64,000 nt of DNA from Cranoglanis bouderius. Lineage: Eukaryota; Chordata; Actinopteri; Siluriformes; Cranoglanididae. The DNA lies in the NCBI GenBank assembly GCA_023630585.1, contig CM042542.1, positions 28,292,632 to 28,356,631 of the forward strand, written 5' to 3'. Each line of letters begins with the position of its first letter. Positions within the stretch are counted from its first letter, which is position 1. This document shows, one piece after another, positions 1-12,137 of this stretch. The notes beneath the pieces were generated by a model, which saw nothing but the letters and a program-made list of their open reading frames with translations, made no database searches and had not been told where the DNA came from. The position numbers and the translations under genes were made by a program.

Positions 1-216
1 ATCACAATAATTAGTAGTGAAGACATCTAAGGTTTTAATCCTATTTATTTCTTCTTTTAGATCTATAATCAGTGCAGTACTTTTCAGAATTTGTATGTTC
101 AATTTCCTATAGTTTATTATTTTTTCATTTTTAAAGCTAATAATGCATATGACGGTCAAGTGATCTGAATCAACCAAAAGTTTTGTTATATATCACTTTA
201 TTTACACCATAGTGTG

Positions 217-225
<9 letters not shown>

Positions 226-257
<32 letters not shown>
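226..257. repeat. (TG)n microsatellite
   Basis: Uninterrupted TG dinucleotide run. It is the first of three in the leftmost 660 bases; the others are (TG)n at 441-472 and (AC)n at 631-656. The sequence between them is AT-rich, and I see no gene in 1-655. Confidence 0.95.
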
Positions 258-260
<3 letters not shown>

Positions 261-434
261 GCCTACAAATTATAAGCCGAAGTCAATGAGGAAAATAATA
301 CTTATTAATAAAATGTGGAAAATTGTACACTTATATAGAGTGACCATATTATAATACAAAAATATTGGACGAAAAATCAGCTAACTGTGTAAAATGACAT
401 TTATTTTTTAAGGTACGTGTGTGATCATTAAAAT

Positions 435-440
<6 letters not shown>

Positions 441-472
<32 letters not shown>
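441..472. repeat. (TG)n microsatellite
   Basis: Uninterrupted TG dinucleotide run in AT-rich noncoding DNA. Confidence 0.95.
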
Positions 473-473
<1 letters not shown>

Positions 474-630
474 TACAGTGTGTTTTTTTTTTATTATTTA
501 TTTTATTTTACTTTTCTCTAAACTCTCCCTTTAAGCCTCAGATATTTTTTATAAACTTTAAACATTCGCTTATTTTATTTTTTAATAATTAATTTTAATC
601 TCTTGAATATGAACTGTAATGAAACAGTTC

Positions 631-656
631 ACACACACACACACACACACACACAC
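631..656. repeat. (AC)n microsatellite
   Basis: AC run directly before the decayed promoter/first-exon copy. The same arrangement, an AC run followed by CTATAGTGTAAATAAAGTGCGG, is seen at 52638-52700, so the microsatellite belongs to the duplicated unit. Confidence 0.9.
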
Positions 657-975
657 TATAGTGTAAATAAAGTGCGGAAATCAGCTTTCTGGAATGCAGA
701 TGAGTGAGAAGGTGGAGATGCAGTCGGGGCAAATGAGATTGGCTAGGCGCGTGAGGGGTGGGGGTCTGGTGCGGGGTGGGGGGTGTTGTATGTGGGGATA
801 AAACTCTCGAGCTCTCCTCGTGACCCCTTTCAGTTCTCCTCCGCTCAGCCTCCTGGAGTAAACAGCTCGTGACGCTTTTCTTATTGTTTTATTTTTTAAA
901 CTTGTTTCTCCGCTTGGATTCACGATGTCTCGGGTCGGTTCTCGTGCCGCTGCTGTTGTTGTCGGGTGGCGCTGC
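657..975 (+). pseudogene. Decayed copy of promoter plus signal-peptide exon unit
   Basis: This stretch closely matches the two tandem units at 51.5-53.5 kb. It has the same upstream block (a leader near 690-760, GGGGATAAAACTCTCGAGC near 795, the CAGCCTCCTGGAGTAAACAG block near 850) and the same CACGATG start context near 922. The downstream coding part is altered. The leucine-rich signal peptide and the GTAAGT splice donor of the other copies cannot be read here, because the sequence diverges after about 975. I infer a truncated, non-functional copy. The parent gene is not recognised. Confidence 0.6.
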
Positions 976-1553
976 TCCTCGGGCGAAGTAGTACCTTTCT
1001 GATCTTTATTCCTTTGGTAGAGAATTACTCTGATCTCACACACATCTCTTGCCTCTTCTTCTCTTGTTATTGTGACATATTAATGAACAGATATGTGCAG
1101 GAGCTCAGATTAAGAGTCTGGAAGAATATGGTATATAGAGTCTGTAAATAAAGTGCTCCCCTACCTGTCACTTCTGTAATATACACTCAGCAACGCCTGG
1201 GCAATGTTTAAGATCTGTAAATATAGCTTTAGCCATGCTGTTCCATTTGAGGCTGTACAGGGAGAGAAACATCCAGTAAATTTCATCATTACACAACAAA
1301 GGTGTGATGATTTCAAATGATTCAGATTACATAAATGATTCACTCCTGATACAGAACACATGCTTCCATCAGTGTAACAATAAAAGACAGCTAAAGTGAA
1401 CGCCTATAAATCTTCTTGTGATGGGTGTTAATGACAAAAATCTGTGATTCTTTTCATATGTGCATTATGTATATACAGTGGGTATAGAAAAGAATCACCC
1501 CCATTTAAAATAATCACATTCTGTTGCTTTGTAGCCTGAAATGTTATACCCGA
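976..1553. other. No gene recognised
   Basis: Noncoding stretch between the decayed exon unit and the minisatellite. Short open frames have no recognisable motif. The sequence near 1480-1540 (a GTGGGTATAGAAAAGAATCACCC motif) resembles the edge of a Tc1-type element, but no partner end is visible. Confidence 0.4.
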
Positions 1554-2170
1554 GCAGAGTATAACTTGTGTCCTAACCTATCCTAATCTGTCTTAACTTG
1601 TCCTAACCTGTCCTTGTCTGTCCTAACCTGTCCTAACCTGTCCTCATATGTCCTAACCTGTCCTAACCTGTCCTAACCTGTCCTAACCTGTCCTCATCTG
1701 TCCTAACCTGTCCTCATCTGTCCTAACCTGTCCTCATCTGTCCTAACCTGTCCTCATCTGTCCTAACCTGTCCTAATCTGTCCTCATCTGTCCTCATCTG
1801 TCCTCATCTGTCCTAACCTGTCCTAACCTGTCCTCATCTGTCCTAACCTGTCCTAACCTGTCCTAACCTGTCCTCATCTGTCCTCATCTGTCCTCATCTG
1901 TCCTCATCTGTCCTAACCTGTCCTAATCTGTCCTAATCTGTCGTAACCTGTCGTAACCTGTCCTAACCTGTCCTCATCTGTCCTAACCTGTCCTTGTCTG
2001 TCCCAACCTGTCCACATCTGTCCTCATCTGTCTTAATCTGTCCTAACCTGTCCTTGTCTGTCCTAACCTGTCCACATCTGTCACAACCTGTCCACATCTG
2101 TCCTCATCTGTCCGAACTTGTCCTAACTTCTTCTAACCTGTCCTAGCATGTCCTGACCTGTCCTAATCTG
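1554..2170. repeat. Minisatellite with a 10-bp unit (TCCTAACCTG / TCCTCATCTG)
   Basis: About 60 head-to-tail 10-bp units. Two main variants, TCCTAACCTG and TCCTCATCTG, alternate irregularly with rarer variants (TCCTTGTCTG, TCCACATCTG, TCGTAACCTG). Degeneracy rises towards both ends, as expected for an array that grows and homogenises in its centre. No reading frame of interest crosses it. Confidence 0.95.
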
Positions 2171-2418
2171 TACAGATGGCTGAGTTGTGCTTTACAGACA
2201 GTGGAAGAACAGTTTCTTGCTCCATCACCATGTAATTTTCAGAGACTTGGTAAGATTAACTAATACAATAGAAAAATAAAATAAAATCTCATAGTGATTC
2301 CATCCACCAGCCGTACTGGTTTAGAGCCGCACTGTACATACTTGTGATCAGGCTTGAGGACACATCAGACCCCAGATACTCCCAGTCATGCTCTTCCAGC
2401 TCTGTTGGGATGAGGTGA

Positions 2419-2456
<38 letters not shown>

Positions 2457-4535
2457 TTACTTTCTGAAAATGAATGAATGTTTTTATGATGCTCTCTCCA
2501 AGAGAATGTTTGACGAGTATTTTAATTAAAGTGAATGTAATGAAAAGAAACTTGACTGTACTTGGTGCTCTCCGCCTGCCCATAGTCACGCCTACCGAAT
2601 GCTGCTGTTTGGCCAATAAGACAGAGCAAGAGCGCCCCCCCCAGGTGTCCACGCACTGCTGCCATCATCACTTCTGCTACTCCACCTGATCTTCCTTTGA
2701 CCAAACAGTTAACAGTGCAACACACGTGTGTTAATATTAAAATCCTTTTTCAGATCATTTGTTCTATCACATCACTGTAGAATGCAGAATTCTTTCATAG
2801 TTTGATGCCATCACAAAAGTTGAATACTGCTGATATTCCAGCCTGCATCATATTAAAATAACATTATAGGACACGTTTGTACTCTGTGTAAATGATATTT
2901 AATAGAAGCTTAATTGTATTGAAAAGTGATCAGTAATTTATTTGCTTAGGCAGTACATGGGCGTGACTTTGTTTTGAAAAGTGGTGGGGATAAAGACATG
3001 GGGGTGGAAAGTATTAATGTAGATATCAGCAGGGATGAGCTGCGTGAGCTGCGTGAGCTGAGTGAATGAAAACCAGTCCACTAAAGCACTTTACTAGCGG
3101 GTTAATTAACTCACCCAAACACATCCTATAAGAGATTAATCAGATTCATACACAACATAAACACAATATTACAACCTGCATCTGCACAAAATGACACGAT
3201 TACACAACTATCCGTGATAGTTTGTGATGTTTAAATCACATTGTGGATATGCTCTTTCTGTAACAACACATTTGATAAATGTTGCCACTTGTTTAAATTA
3301 ATACATAAAATGTTTGAATATTTGGTGTAATTTTGATTAATTCACACAGTACGGGTACTATAACTATAGTATTTAAATGAACATAGCTAAAGTATGTGTG
3401 TGGGAATAATGCAGTGGTAATGTGGCTGTTGCAGGACACCAGTAACATGGGTTCAGTCCTCCACTCAGGTGGAGTTTAATTTTATTCAGGGCACTGAAAA
3501 TGTGTCATCAAATCATGTCTGATGTACGAAAACTAATTATGTTAATGTAACTCAATTCAGTCACGTGGAACTGATGTACTCATTTGAATGCAGTAAATTC
3601 ACTGAGCTTTTTTTTCAGTGTGTGGACTTCTGTGTTCACTTTAAACCAGTTTTTTAAATAGTGAAACTTTAAATCTAAGAAAAGAACAAAAGTTTCCATT
3701 GGTAAGAAAGGAGAAACTGGAATTCATTCAACGCTACGCTGAGGAAGAACATTCATATTCACACGCACACACGAATCGACTTTCTATACTGAAAAACAAA
3801 CAAACACATTAAATGAACCCTGTAAACTGACCTGAGGCTGGAACCCGGGTCGCTGGTGGTCTACACTCCTGCACATCACCACTGCGATATTCTAACACAA
3901 TGTCCAAGTGGATAAACAGAGATTGCAAGTTTAACCTATCATTTTTATCACTGTAAATCCTGAAGTTAATCAACAGAGGGCAAAGTGGATTAACGCATTA
4001 TCGGGTTCATTTCAGAGTATCTCCATCGCTAAAAATAAAGTTGCGGTACGCTTGTGAATGGGCCTTCAATTTACATTCGAGAGAAACAGCCTCCCCAATC
4101 GAACACAACCTAGTTATTGGGCTTTTCAACTCATCCTCTGTTAATGCACACGAGCACGTTATGTCTTGCAGCCGCAGTCAAACACGATATCAGAAACCAT
4201 TGGGTGTGGTGTGAGTAAATTACCTCATCCAGATGTAATTTTAATAATTCCAGAGGCTAAGTGATCGACTTGCTTGTGTTGGAGAGGTTGGTTAGAGCCA
4301 ATCATTTGGAACAATTAAGTATTTTATTCCTGCTTCTGTTTCTATTGAAAAGAATGGTGCAGATAAAAATAATTTTTAATTTACTGTTGAGCAAATAAAC
4401 CATTTTATTGCTTTTGTACCTGCCTTTAATAAAAAAAGATGTATAAAGACCTTATCTTATCTTTTAGTTTTTAATAGTTTTAAGCACTTACAAAATATTT
4501 TTGGTAGTTTTTAAACCACTCTTTCATTGAGTATA
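2171..4535. other. Noncoding DNA with an (ATT)n run
   Basis: No supportable gene. An (ATT)n microsatellite lies at 2419-2454. The open frames at 2386-2725 overlap on both strands and include the microsatellite, with no protein motif. The rest is AT-rich single-copy-looking sequence. Confidence 0.5.
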
Positions 4536-4537
4536 TA

Positions 4538-5759
4538 CAGTTGCAATCAAAATTATTCAACCCCATTGAAAATGAGGTTTATTGTCAAAATTTACAGCCT
4601 TTCAGTTGATTACAATGAACAAATCAAACAAATGCAACTGAAATAGTTCAACACAACGATGCTTCAAGTGGTTTCCAAATTCAACTGAAAATGCAAACTT
4701 ATAATGACTTCTCCAGTTTCAAAATTATTCAACCCCTTCATGGCGAGCATCTTTAGTATTTAGTAGAGACCCTTTTTGCTGTTATGACCTGCTGCAAACG
4801 AGATGCAGAGCCAGACACCAGCTTCTGGCAGCGTTCCTGAGGAATCTTAGCCCATTCCTCATGAGCAGTGGCCTCCAGTTCAGTAATATTCTAGGGTTTG
4901 TGTGCTGCAACCACCTTCTTCAAATCCCACCAGAGATTTTCTATGGGGTTCAAGTCAGGTGACTGTGATGGCCCTGTAGAATCTTCCAGGACTTCTTCTG
5001 CAACCAATTTCAGGTATGCTTGGGATCACTGTCCTGTTGGAAGCTTCAGCTTCCTCACAGATGGCATGATGTTTTCTCCTAGGATTTCCTGATACTTCAA
5101 TGAACCCATCTTGCTTTCCACACGCTGCAGGTTTCCAGTGCCAGAGGATGCAAAGCAGCCCCAGAGCATCACCGAGCCACCACCATACTCGACTGGGAAG
5201 AGTGTTCTTTCTTCATTCTTCTTCCTCCAGACATACCACTGATCCATCGTGCTGAAAAGTTCTAATTTTGTTTCATCGCTCCACAGAACAGAATCCCAAA
5301 ACTTCTGTGGCTTATTTATATGATTTTGAGCGACTTTTCTTGTGCTTTTGGGTCATTAGTGGTATACGTCTTGGAGTTCTGGCATGGAAACCATGGAAAG
5401 CTGGTTGCAGCCATTGATGGCTTCCTTTTTCTGCCCCGTCCAGGTATTTCATGTGTTTCAGCTCAAGCACACCTGCTGCAACTAATGAAGCCCTTGATTA
5501 GTTCCATCAAGTGTGCTGGAGACAACATCTGTTTTGCATATTTGTGCTGTTGTGAGGATTCTATTCAGGGATTGAATAATTTTGAGACTGGAGAAGTCAT
5601 TATAAGTTGCATTTTCAGTTGAATTTGGGGAAACCACTTGAAGCATTCGCTGTGTTGATTTCAATTGCTTTTGTCTGATTTGTTCATTGCAAACAGCTGA
5701 AAGTCTGTAAATGTTGACAATAAACCTGATTTGCAATGGGGGTTGAATAATTGCAACTG
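4538..5759 (-). mobile_element. Tc1/mariner element with decayed transposase
   Basis: The ends are inverted repeats: CAGTTGCAATC...TTATTCAACCCC at the left and GGGGTTGAATAATTGCAACTG at the right. Each is flanked by TA (4536-4537 and 5760-5761), the standard Tc1 target duplication. On the minus strand, 5247-5026 encodes a piece of Tc1 transposase with the typical GGGSVMLWGCFA segment. Further down, 5020-4750 carries the SPDLNPIENLWW segment, which holds the last catalytic acid of the DDE triad, in other frames. The N-terminal DNA-binding part is not readable, so the element cannot make its own transposase. Confidence 0.85.
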
Positions 5760-5762
5760 TAT

Positions 5763-6977
5763 CAGAGGTGGACACAAAGTATATTTACTTGAGTACTGTA
5801 CTTAAGTACACTTTTTGGAGTAGCTGTACTTTACTTGAGTATTATTTTTTTACTGGAAACTTGTGACTTTAACTTCACTACATTTGAAAGACAAATATCG
5901 TGACTTTTCACTCCACTACATTTCTTTTTAGGTCCTCGAGTCGAAAGTCATTACTGTAGCAGCTTTGAAAATAGTGGATGATTTTTTTTTCTCCTCTAAA
6001 GCATGATTGGCATCTTAGCAGGTGACGGACAGCCTATCAATAATCACTCTTGTAGGGTGTATGTTCCAGTATGTTCCAGTTCCAGTTTTCTGAAAAGGTC
6101 AAAGATTCTTTTCATTTGCCTAAACAAAGCAAATCACAGCCTTCAAAACTCGCCATCCACCTCAAGTGGAAGCATATTGGGGAGTGTAAACTTTTAATTT
6201 CTTCTGAAAGCTTGAAATTGTCTGTGCTTTAGAGCTAAAGTTTCAGTATGAAGTCTGCTCAGTCAAATGATTTATGGATTTGCCCGCCAGGTTGCCATCG
6301 CCTTGTGGATATACCGTAAGGTTCGACAATGACGTTAGTTAGCATACAAAAGTGAATTCAAATGTAAATTAGATTAAGAGTTAAATAAGTTAATATCTTG
6401 TAACTTTCATAGTTTTTTGTTACCTTGCATAATTACTATAGTTATGTGTAGAGCTGCAACGATTAATCATAAAAGATGATTAGCGATCTCTGATTAAAAT
6501 ATTTTCTGATTTTCCCCTCTCTCTCCCCTTTGTTAATACTTTCTCCTTTCTTTCCTCTCTGTGAACACCCCCTCCCTTTCTCTGTTTCCTGGTTCCTGTG
6601 TTGGCCCCTCTCTTCTCTTTGATTCTCTGTTGACTCAGGTACAGACAGATGAAGCTCTCACCATTTGTATATTCCTCTGTCTCCCGAATACCACTTGTGT
6701 GCTTTACATTCTTCCCAAACAACATCTGTTGTCCTTTATGACTTCCCTAGTGTTTCTTGTGCATTCTCACTTTCTCTCTTCTTAGGAATTGTAACCTGAG
6801 ATTCAATCATTTAAAACCTAACAATACTTAATACTTTAAAAGCAAAAAAGTACTTCTGTACTTTTACTTAAGTAAAAATCTGTCTTTACAACTTTCACTT
6901 GTAATGGAGTAATATTTCACCAATAGTATCTATACTTTCACTCAAATAATGGAGTTGTGGTACTATGTCCACCTCTG
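5763..6977. mobile_element. Non-autonomous hAT element
   Basis: The termini CAGAGGTGGACACAAAGTA and TACTATGTCCACCTCTG are imperfect inverted repeats of the kind seen in fish hAT elements. Both sides carry the same 8 bases, AACTGTAT (5755-5762 and 6978-6985). An 8-bp duplication is diagnostic of hAT insertion. Sub-terminal stretches rich in ACTTGAGTA/ACTTAAGTA are also typical. No transposase frame is present, so it must have moved with help from another element. It landed exactly at the right end of the neighbouring Tc1 copy. Confidence 0.9.
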
Positions 6978-7167
6978 AACTGTATGCAAGGTATAATGAT
7001 ATAGTTCAGTAGGCCTATTCTATATTATACATGTATGATTATGCTATAAACAAACACTTAAGCGTCCTCATAAAACAAAATGCTTAAATAAAACATACTA
7101 ACTGAAGGATTTTTAATGTAAAAAAATGCAGAAAGTTTTCTGTGAGGGTTAGTGTTAGGGGATAGAA

Positions 7168-7765
7168 TATACAGTGGGATGAAAAGAGTATGTGTACCAT
7201 TTGGAATTAATTGGTTTTCTGCATTAATTTTTCATAAAATTTCATTTCATTTCATCACAAGTATAGACAAACACAATGTGCTTAAGATAACACAAACAAT
7301 TATAATCTTTCAAGTGTCTTTATTGAACACATCCCATTAAACATTCACAGTGAAAGTTACATAACTTTACTTTTTTTCTTACTTTTCACAGAAAAGTTTA
7401 TACTCCGAGCTCTTGATGCATCGTCTGGCCTTCTTGAGTATCAGTGAATGTTTTCACCCTTTGTAATAGTTAAGTACAAGTCCATCAATTGTCCCCAGTG
7501 TGAAAAGATGGATCTGAAAATCATACAGTCACTGGTGCAAAGGGGTCAAATATGCAGAAGATGCTTGAAAAGCAAAGAATGTGCAGGACCTGGGGATTTT
7601 TCTGAAGAACAGTGGGCGGTTTAACTGCTCAGGACAAACAAGGTACTCATGAAGAACCATCACAAAACATAAAAATAGTTGTGGATCACCCAGGTAACCA
7701 CAACAAGGTAGTCACTACAAAGTTCACTTACTTTTTCCACAGCACTGTGAATGTTTAATGTTTTG
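7168..7765. mobile_element. Truncated non-autonomous Tc1-like element
   Basis: The segment starts with TACAGTGGGATGAAAAGAGTATGTG. It contains the sub-terminal order common in fish Tc1 relics: a GGAATTAATTGGTTTTCTGCATTAAT block, a CAAACAATTATAATC block and TTTATTGAACACATCC. Near 7320-7350 an ACATTCACAGTG block occurs, and it returns inverted as CACTGTGAATGTTTAATG near 7744-7760, so internal inverted repeats survive. No transposase frame is visible. The right edge abuts L2 sequence. The assignment rests on recalled similarity. Confidence 0.55.
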
Positions 7766-8871
7766 CACCTCAAACCGAGCATAGAAGTTGTTCAGCACAT
7801 CTGGAAGGAAGGCATCACTGTCACAGACGGGTGATGTTGTCCTGTAGTTGCTAATGGCCTGAATGCGCTGCCACATGCGCCCCGTGTGGCCACTATCCTT
7901 ACAGTTTCTGTGGATTTTCTGGGCTTGTGTGCACTTTGCCTCTGGCCCGGGATAGATTGGCTCGCAGTTCTGAAGGCCGCCTGCCACCTGCCCTGAAGGC
8001 GGAGTCTCGGGTCCTCAGCAGTGCACTCACCTCCGCAAGTCATCCACGGCTTCTGGTTGGAACGTGTAGTGATCGCCTTGGAGACAGTGATGTCATCAAT
8101 GCACTTGCTGATGTAGCTAAATGGTAAATGATCTGCACTTATATAGCGCCTTTTAACCTTCATGGTTCACAAAGCGCTTTACCCTGTGTCTCATTCACCC
8201 TCTCACACACACACCAATGGCAGCAGAGCTACCATGCAAGACACCTGTATGCCATCAGGAGCAACTTGGGGTTCAGTACCTTGCCAAAGGACACTCTCAG
8301 CACATGTGGAGTCATATGGGCTGGGAATTGAACCGCCAACCCTACGATTAGTGGATAACCCATTCTACCACCTGAGCCACAGCCACCCCAATCTGGTCAC
8401 TGATGCCATGTATTCTTCCAAGTTGGTGGAGTCGCTGCCGGTTGCACTCTCCCTGAACATGTGCCAGTCAGTGTGCTCAAAACAGTCCTGAAGAGCAGAG
8501 ATGGCTCCTGCTGGCACAGGTTTTCACCTGCTTCAGAACTGGTTTGGAGCATCTCGACGAGCGGTCTGTATGCTGGGATTAGCATAACAGAGATGTGGTC
8601 TGAATAGCCGAGGTGAGGACTGGCCCGCCTGCACGCTGGCCGGGATGTTTGTGTAAACAAGATCCAGTGTGTTCGCCCTCTCGCTGCAAAGTTCACATGT
8701 TGGTGGGAATTTAGGAGCACTGATTTGAGTCACGTGGTTGAAATTCCGGGTGATGATAAACAGTCCATCAGGGTGTGTGTTCTGTAGTTCGCTAATAGCC
8801 CCATACAGTTCACAGAGTGCCTCCCTAGCATTAGCGCTTGGGGAATGTATACTCCGATTATAAAAAAACAC
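7766..8871 (-). pseudogene. L2-type LINE fragment (endonuclease and start of RT region), interrupted by a SINE
   Basis: Minus-strand frames 8871-8397 resemble the L2-clade endonuclease C-terminus, with an FIITRNFNH segment (family form GDFNH), NTLDLVYTNIP and a nearby YSDHISVMLIPAYRP segment in another frame. Frames 8163-7724 continue into the linker before reverse transcriptase, with a DVLNNFYARFEVQN segment. The coding sequence is split by a SINE insertion at about 8125-8393 and by frameshifts. No palm domain is present here, so this is a dead fragment truncated at both ends. Confidence 0.75.
8125..8393 (-). mobile_element. tRNA-derived SINE
   Basis: Read on the minus strand, it begins GGGGTGGCTGTGGCTCAGGTGG, which contains an A-box-like TGGCTCAGGTGG. 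About 45 bases on it has GGTTCAATTCC, a good match to the RNA polymerase III B box. The body ends with AAAGCGCTTTGTGAACC...GGCGCTATATAAGTGCAG, a tail common in fish SINE-like repeats. It lies inside the L2 fragment and splits it, so it is younger. A target duplication is not clear. Confidence 0.65.
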
Positions 8872-9150
8872 CTGAACATGCTGCCTCCCAAAAAAAAAAA
8901 AAAAAAAAAAAAATCAGCTTGTGGTTGGAACTGTAAACGACCTAGGATTGCATGAGCTCGCTAGAAATGTAACTTATCTCAAGGCTTCACCCGCAGCGTA
9001 TATAGCTATGGGATGAATGGTTAATATATTAATACATTTCTTACCACAAATGTAACTGTACAGCCGTGGCCAAAAGTTTTGAGAGAATGACACTAATATT
9101 AATTTTACAAAGTCTGCTGCCTCAGTTTTCATGATGGCAGTTTGAATATA

Positions 9151-10838
9151 CAGGTGCATCTCAATAAATTAGAATGTCGTGGAAAGTTCATTTATTTCCA
9201 GTAATTCAACTGGAAATTGTGAAACTCTGTGTATTAAATAAATTCAGTGCACATACAGACTGAAGTAGTTTAAGTCTTGGTTCTTTTAGATTGTGATGAT
9301 TTTGGCTCTCCACATTTAACAAAACCCACCAATTCACTATTATCTCAACAAATTAGAATACTTTATAAGACCAATAAAAAAAAATTAAAAAAAAACATTT
9401 TTAGTGGAATTGTTGGCCTTCTGGAAAGTATGTTCATTTTACTGTACATGTACTCAATACTTGGTAGGGGCCTTTTGCTTTAATTACTGCCTCAATTCGG
9501 GCGTGGGTATGGAGGGTGATCAGTTTGTGGCACTGCTGAGGTGGTGGCACGTGGAAGCCCAGGTTTCTTTTGACAGTGGCCTTCAGCTCCATCTGCATTT
9601 TTGGTCTCTTGTTTCTCATTTTCCTTGACAATACCCTATAGATTCTCTATGCGGGTTCAGGTCTAGTGAGTTTGCTGGCCAGTCAAGCACACACCAACAC
9701 CATGGTCATTACGAACCAACTTTTGGTGCTTTTGGGCAGAGTGGGCAGGTGCCAAATCCTGCTGGAAAATGCAATCAGCATCTTCAAAAAGCTGGTCAAG
9801 CAGAAGGAAGCATGAAGTGCTCCTTAAAAATTTCTTGGTAAACGGGTGCAGTGACTTTGGTTTTCAAAACAATGGACCAACACCAGCAGATAGACATTGC
9901 ACCTCCTAATCATCACAGACTGTGGGAAACTTATCACTGGACTTCAAGCAACTTGGGCTATGAGCTTCATCCACACTTTCTCCAGACTCTAGGGACCTTG
10001 GGTTTCCAAATGAAACACAAAAACTTGCTCCTCATCCGAAAAAGAGGACTCTTGGGACCACTGGGCAACAGTCCAGTTCTCTTCTTCTCCTTGAAGCTCC
10101 AGGTAAGACGCCTCTGATGCTGTCTGTGGTTCAGGAGTGGCTAACAAGAGGAATGACGACAACTTGTAGCCAAATTCCTTGACACATTGCCCGTGTGTGG
10201 TGGCTCTTGATGCCTTGACCCCAGCCTCAGTCCAGTCCTGTGAAGTCTCACTCAAATTCTTGAATCGATTTTTTGCTTTGACAAACCTTTACAGGCTGGG
10301 CGGTTCTTCTCGGGTTGGTTGTAGCATCTTTTTCTTCCACACTTTTTTCCTTTCCTTCCACTCAACTTTCTGTTAACATGCTTTTGGATACAGCACTCTG
10401 TGAACAGCCAGCTTCTTTGGTAAATGAATGCTTGTGGCTTTCACCTTAGTGAACTCAAAAACTGAGAGGACCATTTTGAAGGCTCTCAGGAAACCTTTGC
10501 AGGTGTTTTGAGTTGATTAGCTGATTGGCATGTCACCATTATTCTAATTTGTTGAGATAGTGAATTGGTGGGTTTTNNNNNNNNNNNNNNNNNNNNNNNN
10601 NNNNNNNNNNNNNNNNNNNNNNNNNNNNNNNNNNNNNNNNNNNNNNNNNNNNNNNNNNNNNNNNNNNNNNNNNNNNTTAAATGTGAGCCAAAATCATCAC
10701 AATTAAAAGAACCAAAGACTTAAACTACTTATGTCTGTGTGCACTGAATTTATTTAATACATGAGTTTCACAATTTGAGTTGAATTACTGAAATAAATGA
10801 ACTTTTCCACGACATTCTAATTTATTGAGATGCACCTG
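9151..10838 (-). mobile_element. Nested Tc1 element with decayed transposase
   Basis: The ends CAGGTGCATCTCAATAAATT and AATTTATTGAGATGCACCTG are perfect inverted repeats, flanked by TA at 9149-9150 and 10839-10840. Long sub-terminal inverted repeats also match (AGTTTAAGTCTTGGTTCTTTT near 9270 against AAAAGAACCAAAGACTTAAACT near 10706). Transposase remnants read leftward in broken frames (10255-9989, 9631-9434); the decayed segment near 9690-9640 corresponds to the DWPANSPDLNP region of the family. The assembly gap at 10577-10676 falls inside its right arm. Confidence 0.85.
10577..10676. other. Assembly gap (100 N)
   Basis: Run of 100 unknown bases inside the right inverted arm of the nested Tc1 element. 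The round length suggests a placeholder. The missing sequence is probably part of the inverted repeat. Confidence 0.98.
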
Positions 10839-11120
10839 TACTCCAGAATGTTATGAAGAGTGATCAGATGAATTGCAATTAATTTCAATGTCTTTGCCAT
10901 GAAAATGAACTTAATCCCAAAAAAACATGTCCACTGCATTTCAGCCCTTCCACAAAAGGACCAGCTGACATCATGTCAGTGATTCTCTCGTTAACACAGG
11001 TGAGAGTGTTAACGAGGACAAGGCTGGAGATCACTCTGTCATGCTGATTGAGTTGGAATAACAGACTGGAAGCTTTAAAAGGAGGGTAGTGCTTGAAATT
11101 ATTGTTCTTCCTCTGTTAAC

Positions 11121-12137
11121 TATGGTTACCTGCAAGGAAACACGTGCAGCCATCATTGCTTTGTACAAAAAGGGATTCACAGGCAAGGATATTGCTGCTA
11201 GTGAGATTGCACCTAAATCAACCATTCATCGGATCATCAAGACCTTCAAGGAGAGAGGTTCAACTGCTGTGAAGAAGGCTTCAGGGCGCCCAAGAAAGTC
11301 CAGCAAGCGCCAGGACCGTCTCCTAAAGTTGATTCACCTGCAGGATCAGGGCACCACCAGTGCAGAGCTTGCTCAGGAATGGCAGCAGGCAGGTGTGAGT
11401 GTGTCTGCACGCACAGTAAGGCGAAGACTTTTGGAGGATGGCCTGGTGTCAAGAAGGGCAGCAAAGAAGCCATTTCTCTCCAGGAAAAACATCAGGGACA
11501 GACTGCTGTTCTGCAGAAAGTACAGGGATTGGACTGCTGAGGACTGGGGTAATGTCATTTTCTCTGCTGAATCCCCTTTCCAATTGTTTGGGGCATCTGG
11601 AAAAAAGCTTGTCCGGAGAAGAAAAGGTGACGCTACCATCAGTCCTGTGTCATGCCAACAGTGAAGCATCCTGAGACCACTCATGTGTGGGGTTGCTTCT
11701 CAGCCAAGGGAGTGGGCTCACTCACAATTTTGCCTAAGAACACAGCCATGAATAAAGAATGGTACAAAAACATCCTCAGAGAGCAACTTCTCCCAACCAT
11801 CCAAGAACAGTTTGGTGACGAACAATGCCTTTTCCAGCATGATGGGGCACCTTGCCACAAGGCAAAAGTGATAACGGAGTGGCTCGGGGAACAAAAGATC
11901 GACATTTTGGGTCCATGGCCAGGAAACTCCCCAGACCTTAATCCCATTGAGAATTTGTGGTCAAGCCTCAAGAGGCGGGTGGACAAACAAAAACCCACAA
12001 ACTCTGACAAACTCCAAGCATTGATTATGCAAGAATGGGATGCCATCAGTCAGGATGTGGCCCAGAAGTTGATTGACAGCATGCCAGGGCGAATTGCAGA
12101 GGTCTTGAAAAAGAAGGGTCAACACTGCAAATATTGA
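11121..12137 (+). pseudogene. Tc1 transposase, frameshifted and catalytically altered
   Basis: The gene starts at the ATG of MVTCKETRAAI at 11121. The first part (to 11664) has the paired helix-turn-helix DNA-binding region, a GRPRKS AT-hook-like linker and the start of the DDE domain. The second part (11652-12137) continues in another frame through WGCFSAKGVG, FQHDGAPCHKA (second catalytic Asp) and SPDLNPIENLW (third acidic residue). A frameshift near 11630-11660 breaks the chain. The first catalytic acid is also changed: the family has VIFSDES and here it reads VIFSAES. Both changes predict an inactive enzyme, though the rest is well preserved, which points to a young copy. Confidence 0.9.

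Noticed and set aside
1554..2170. Regular short repeats resembling a CRISPR array
   Set aside because: Units are head-to-tail without spacers, and the context is a eukaryotic genome.
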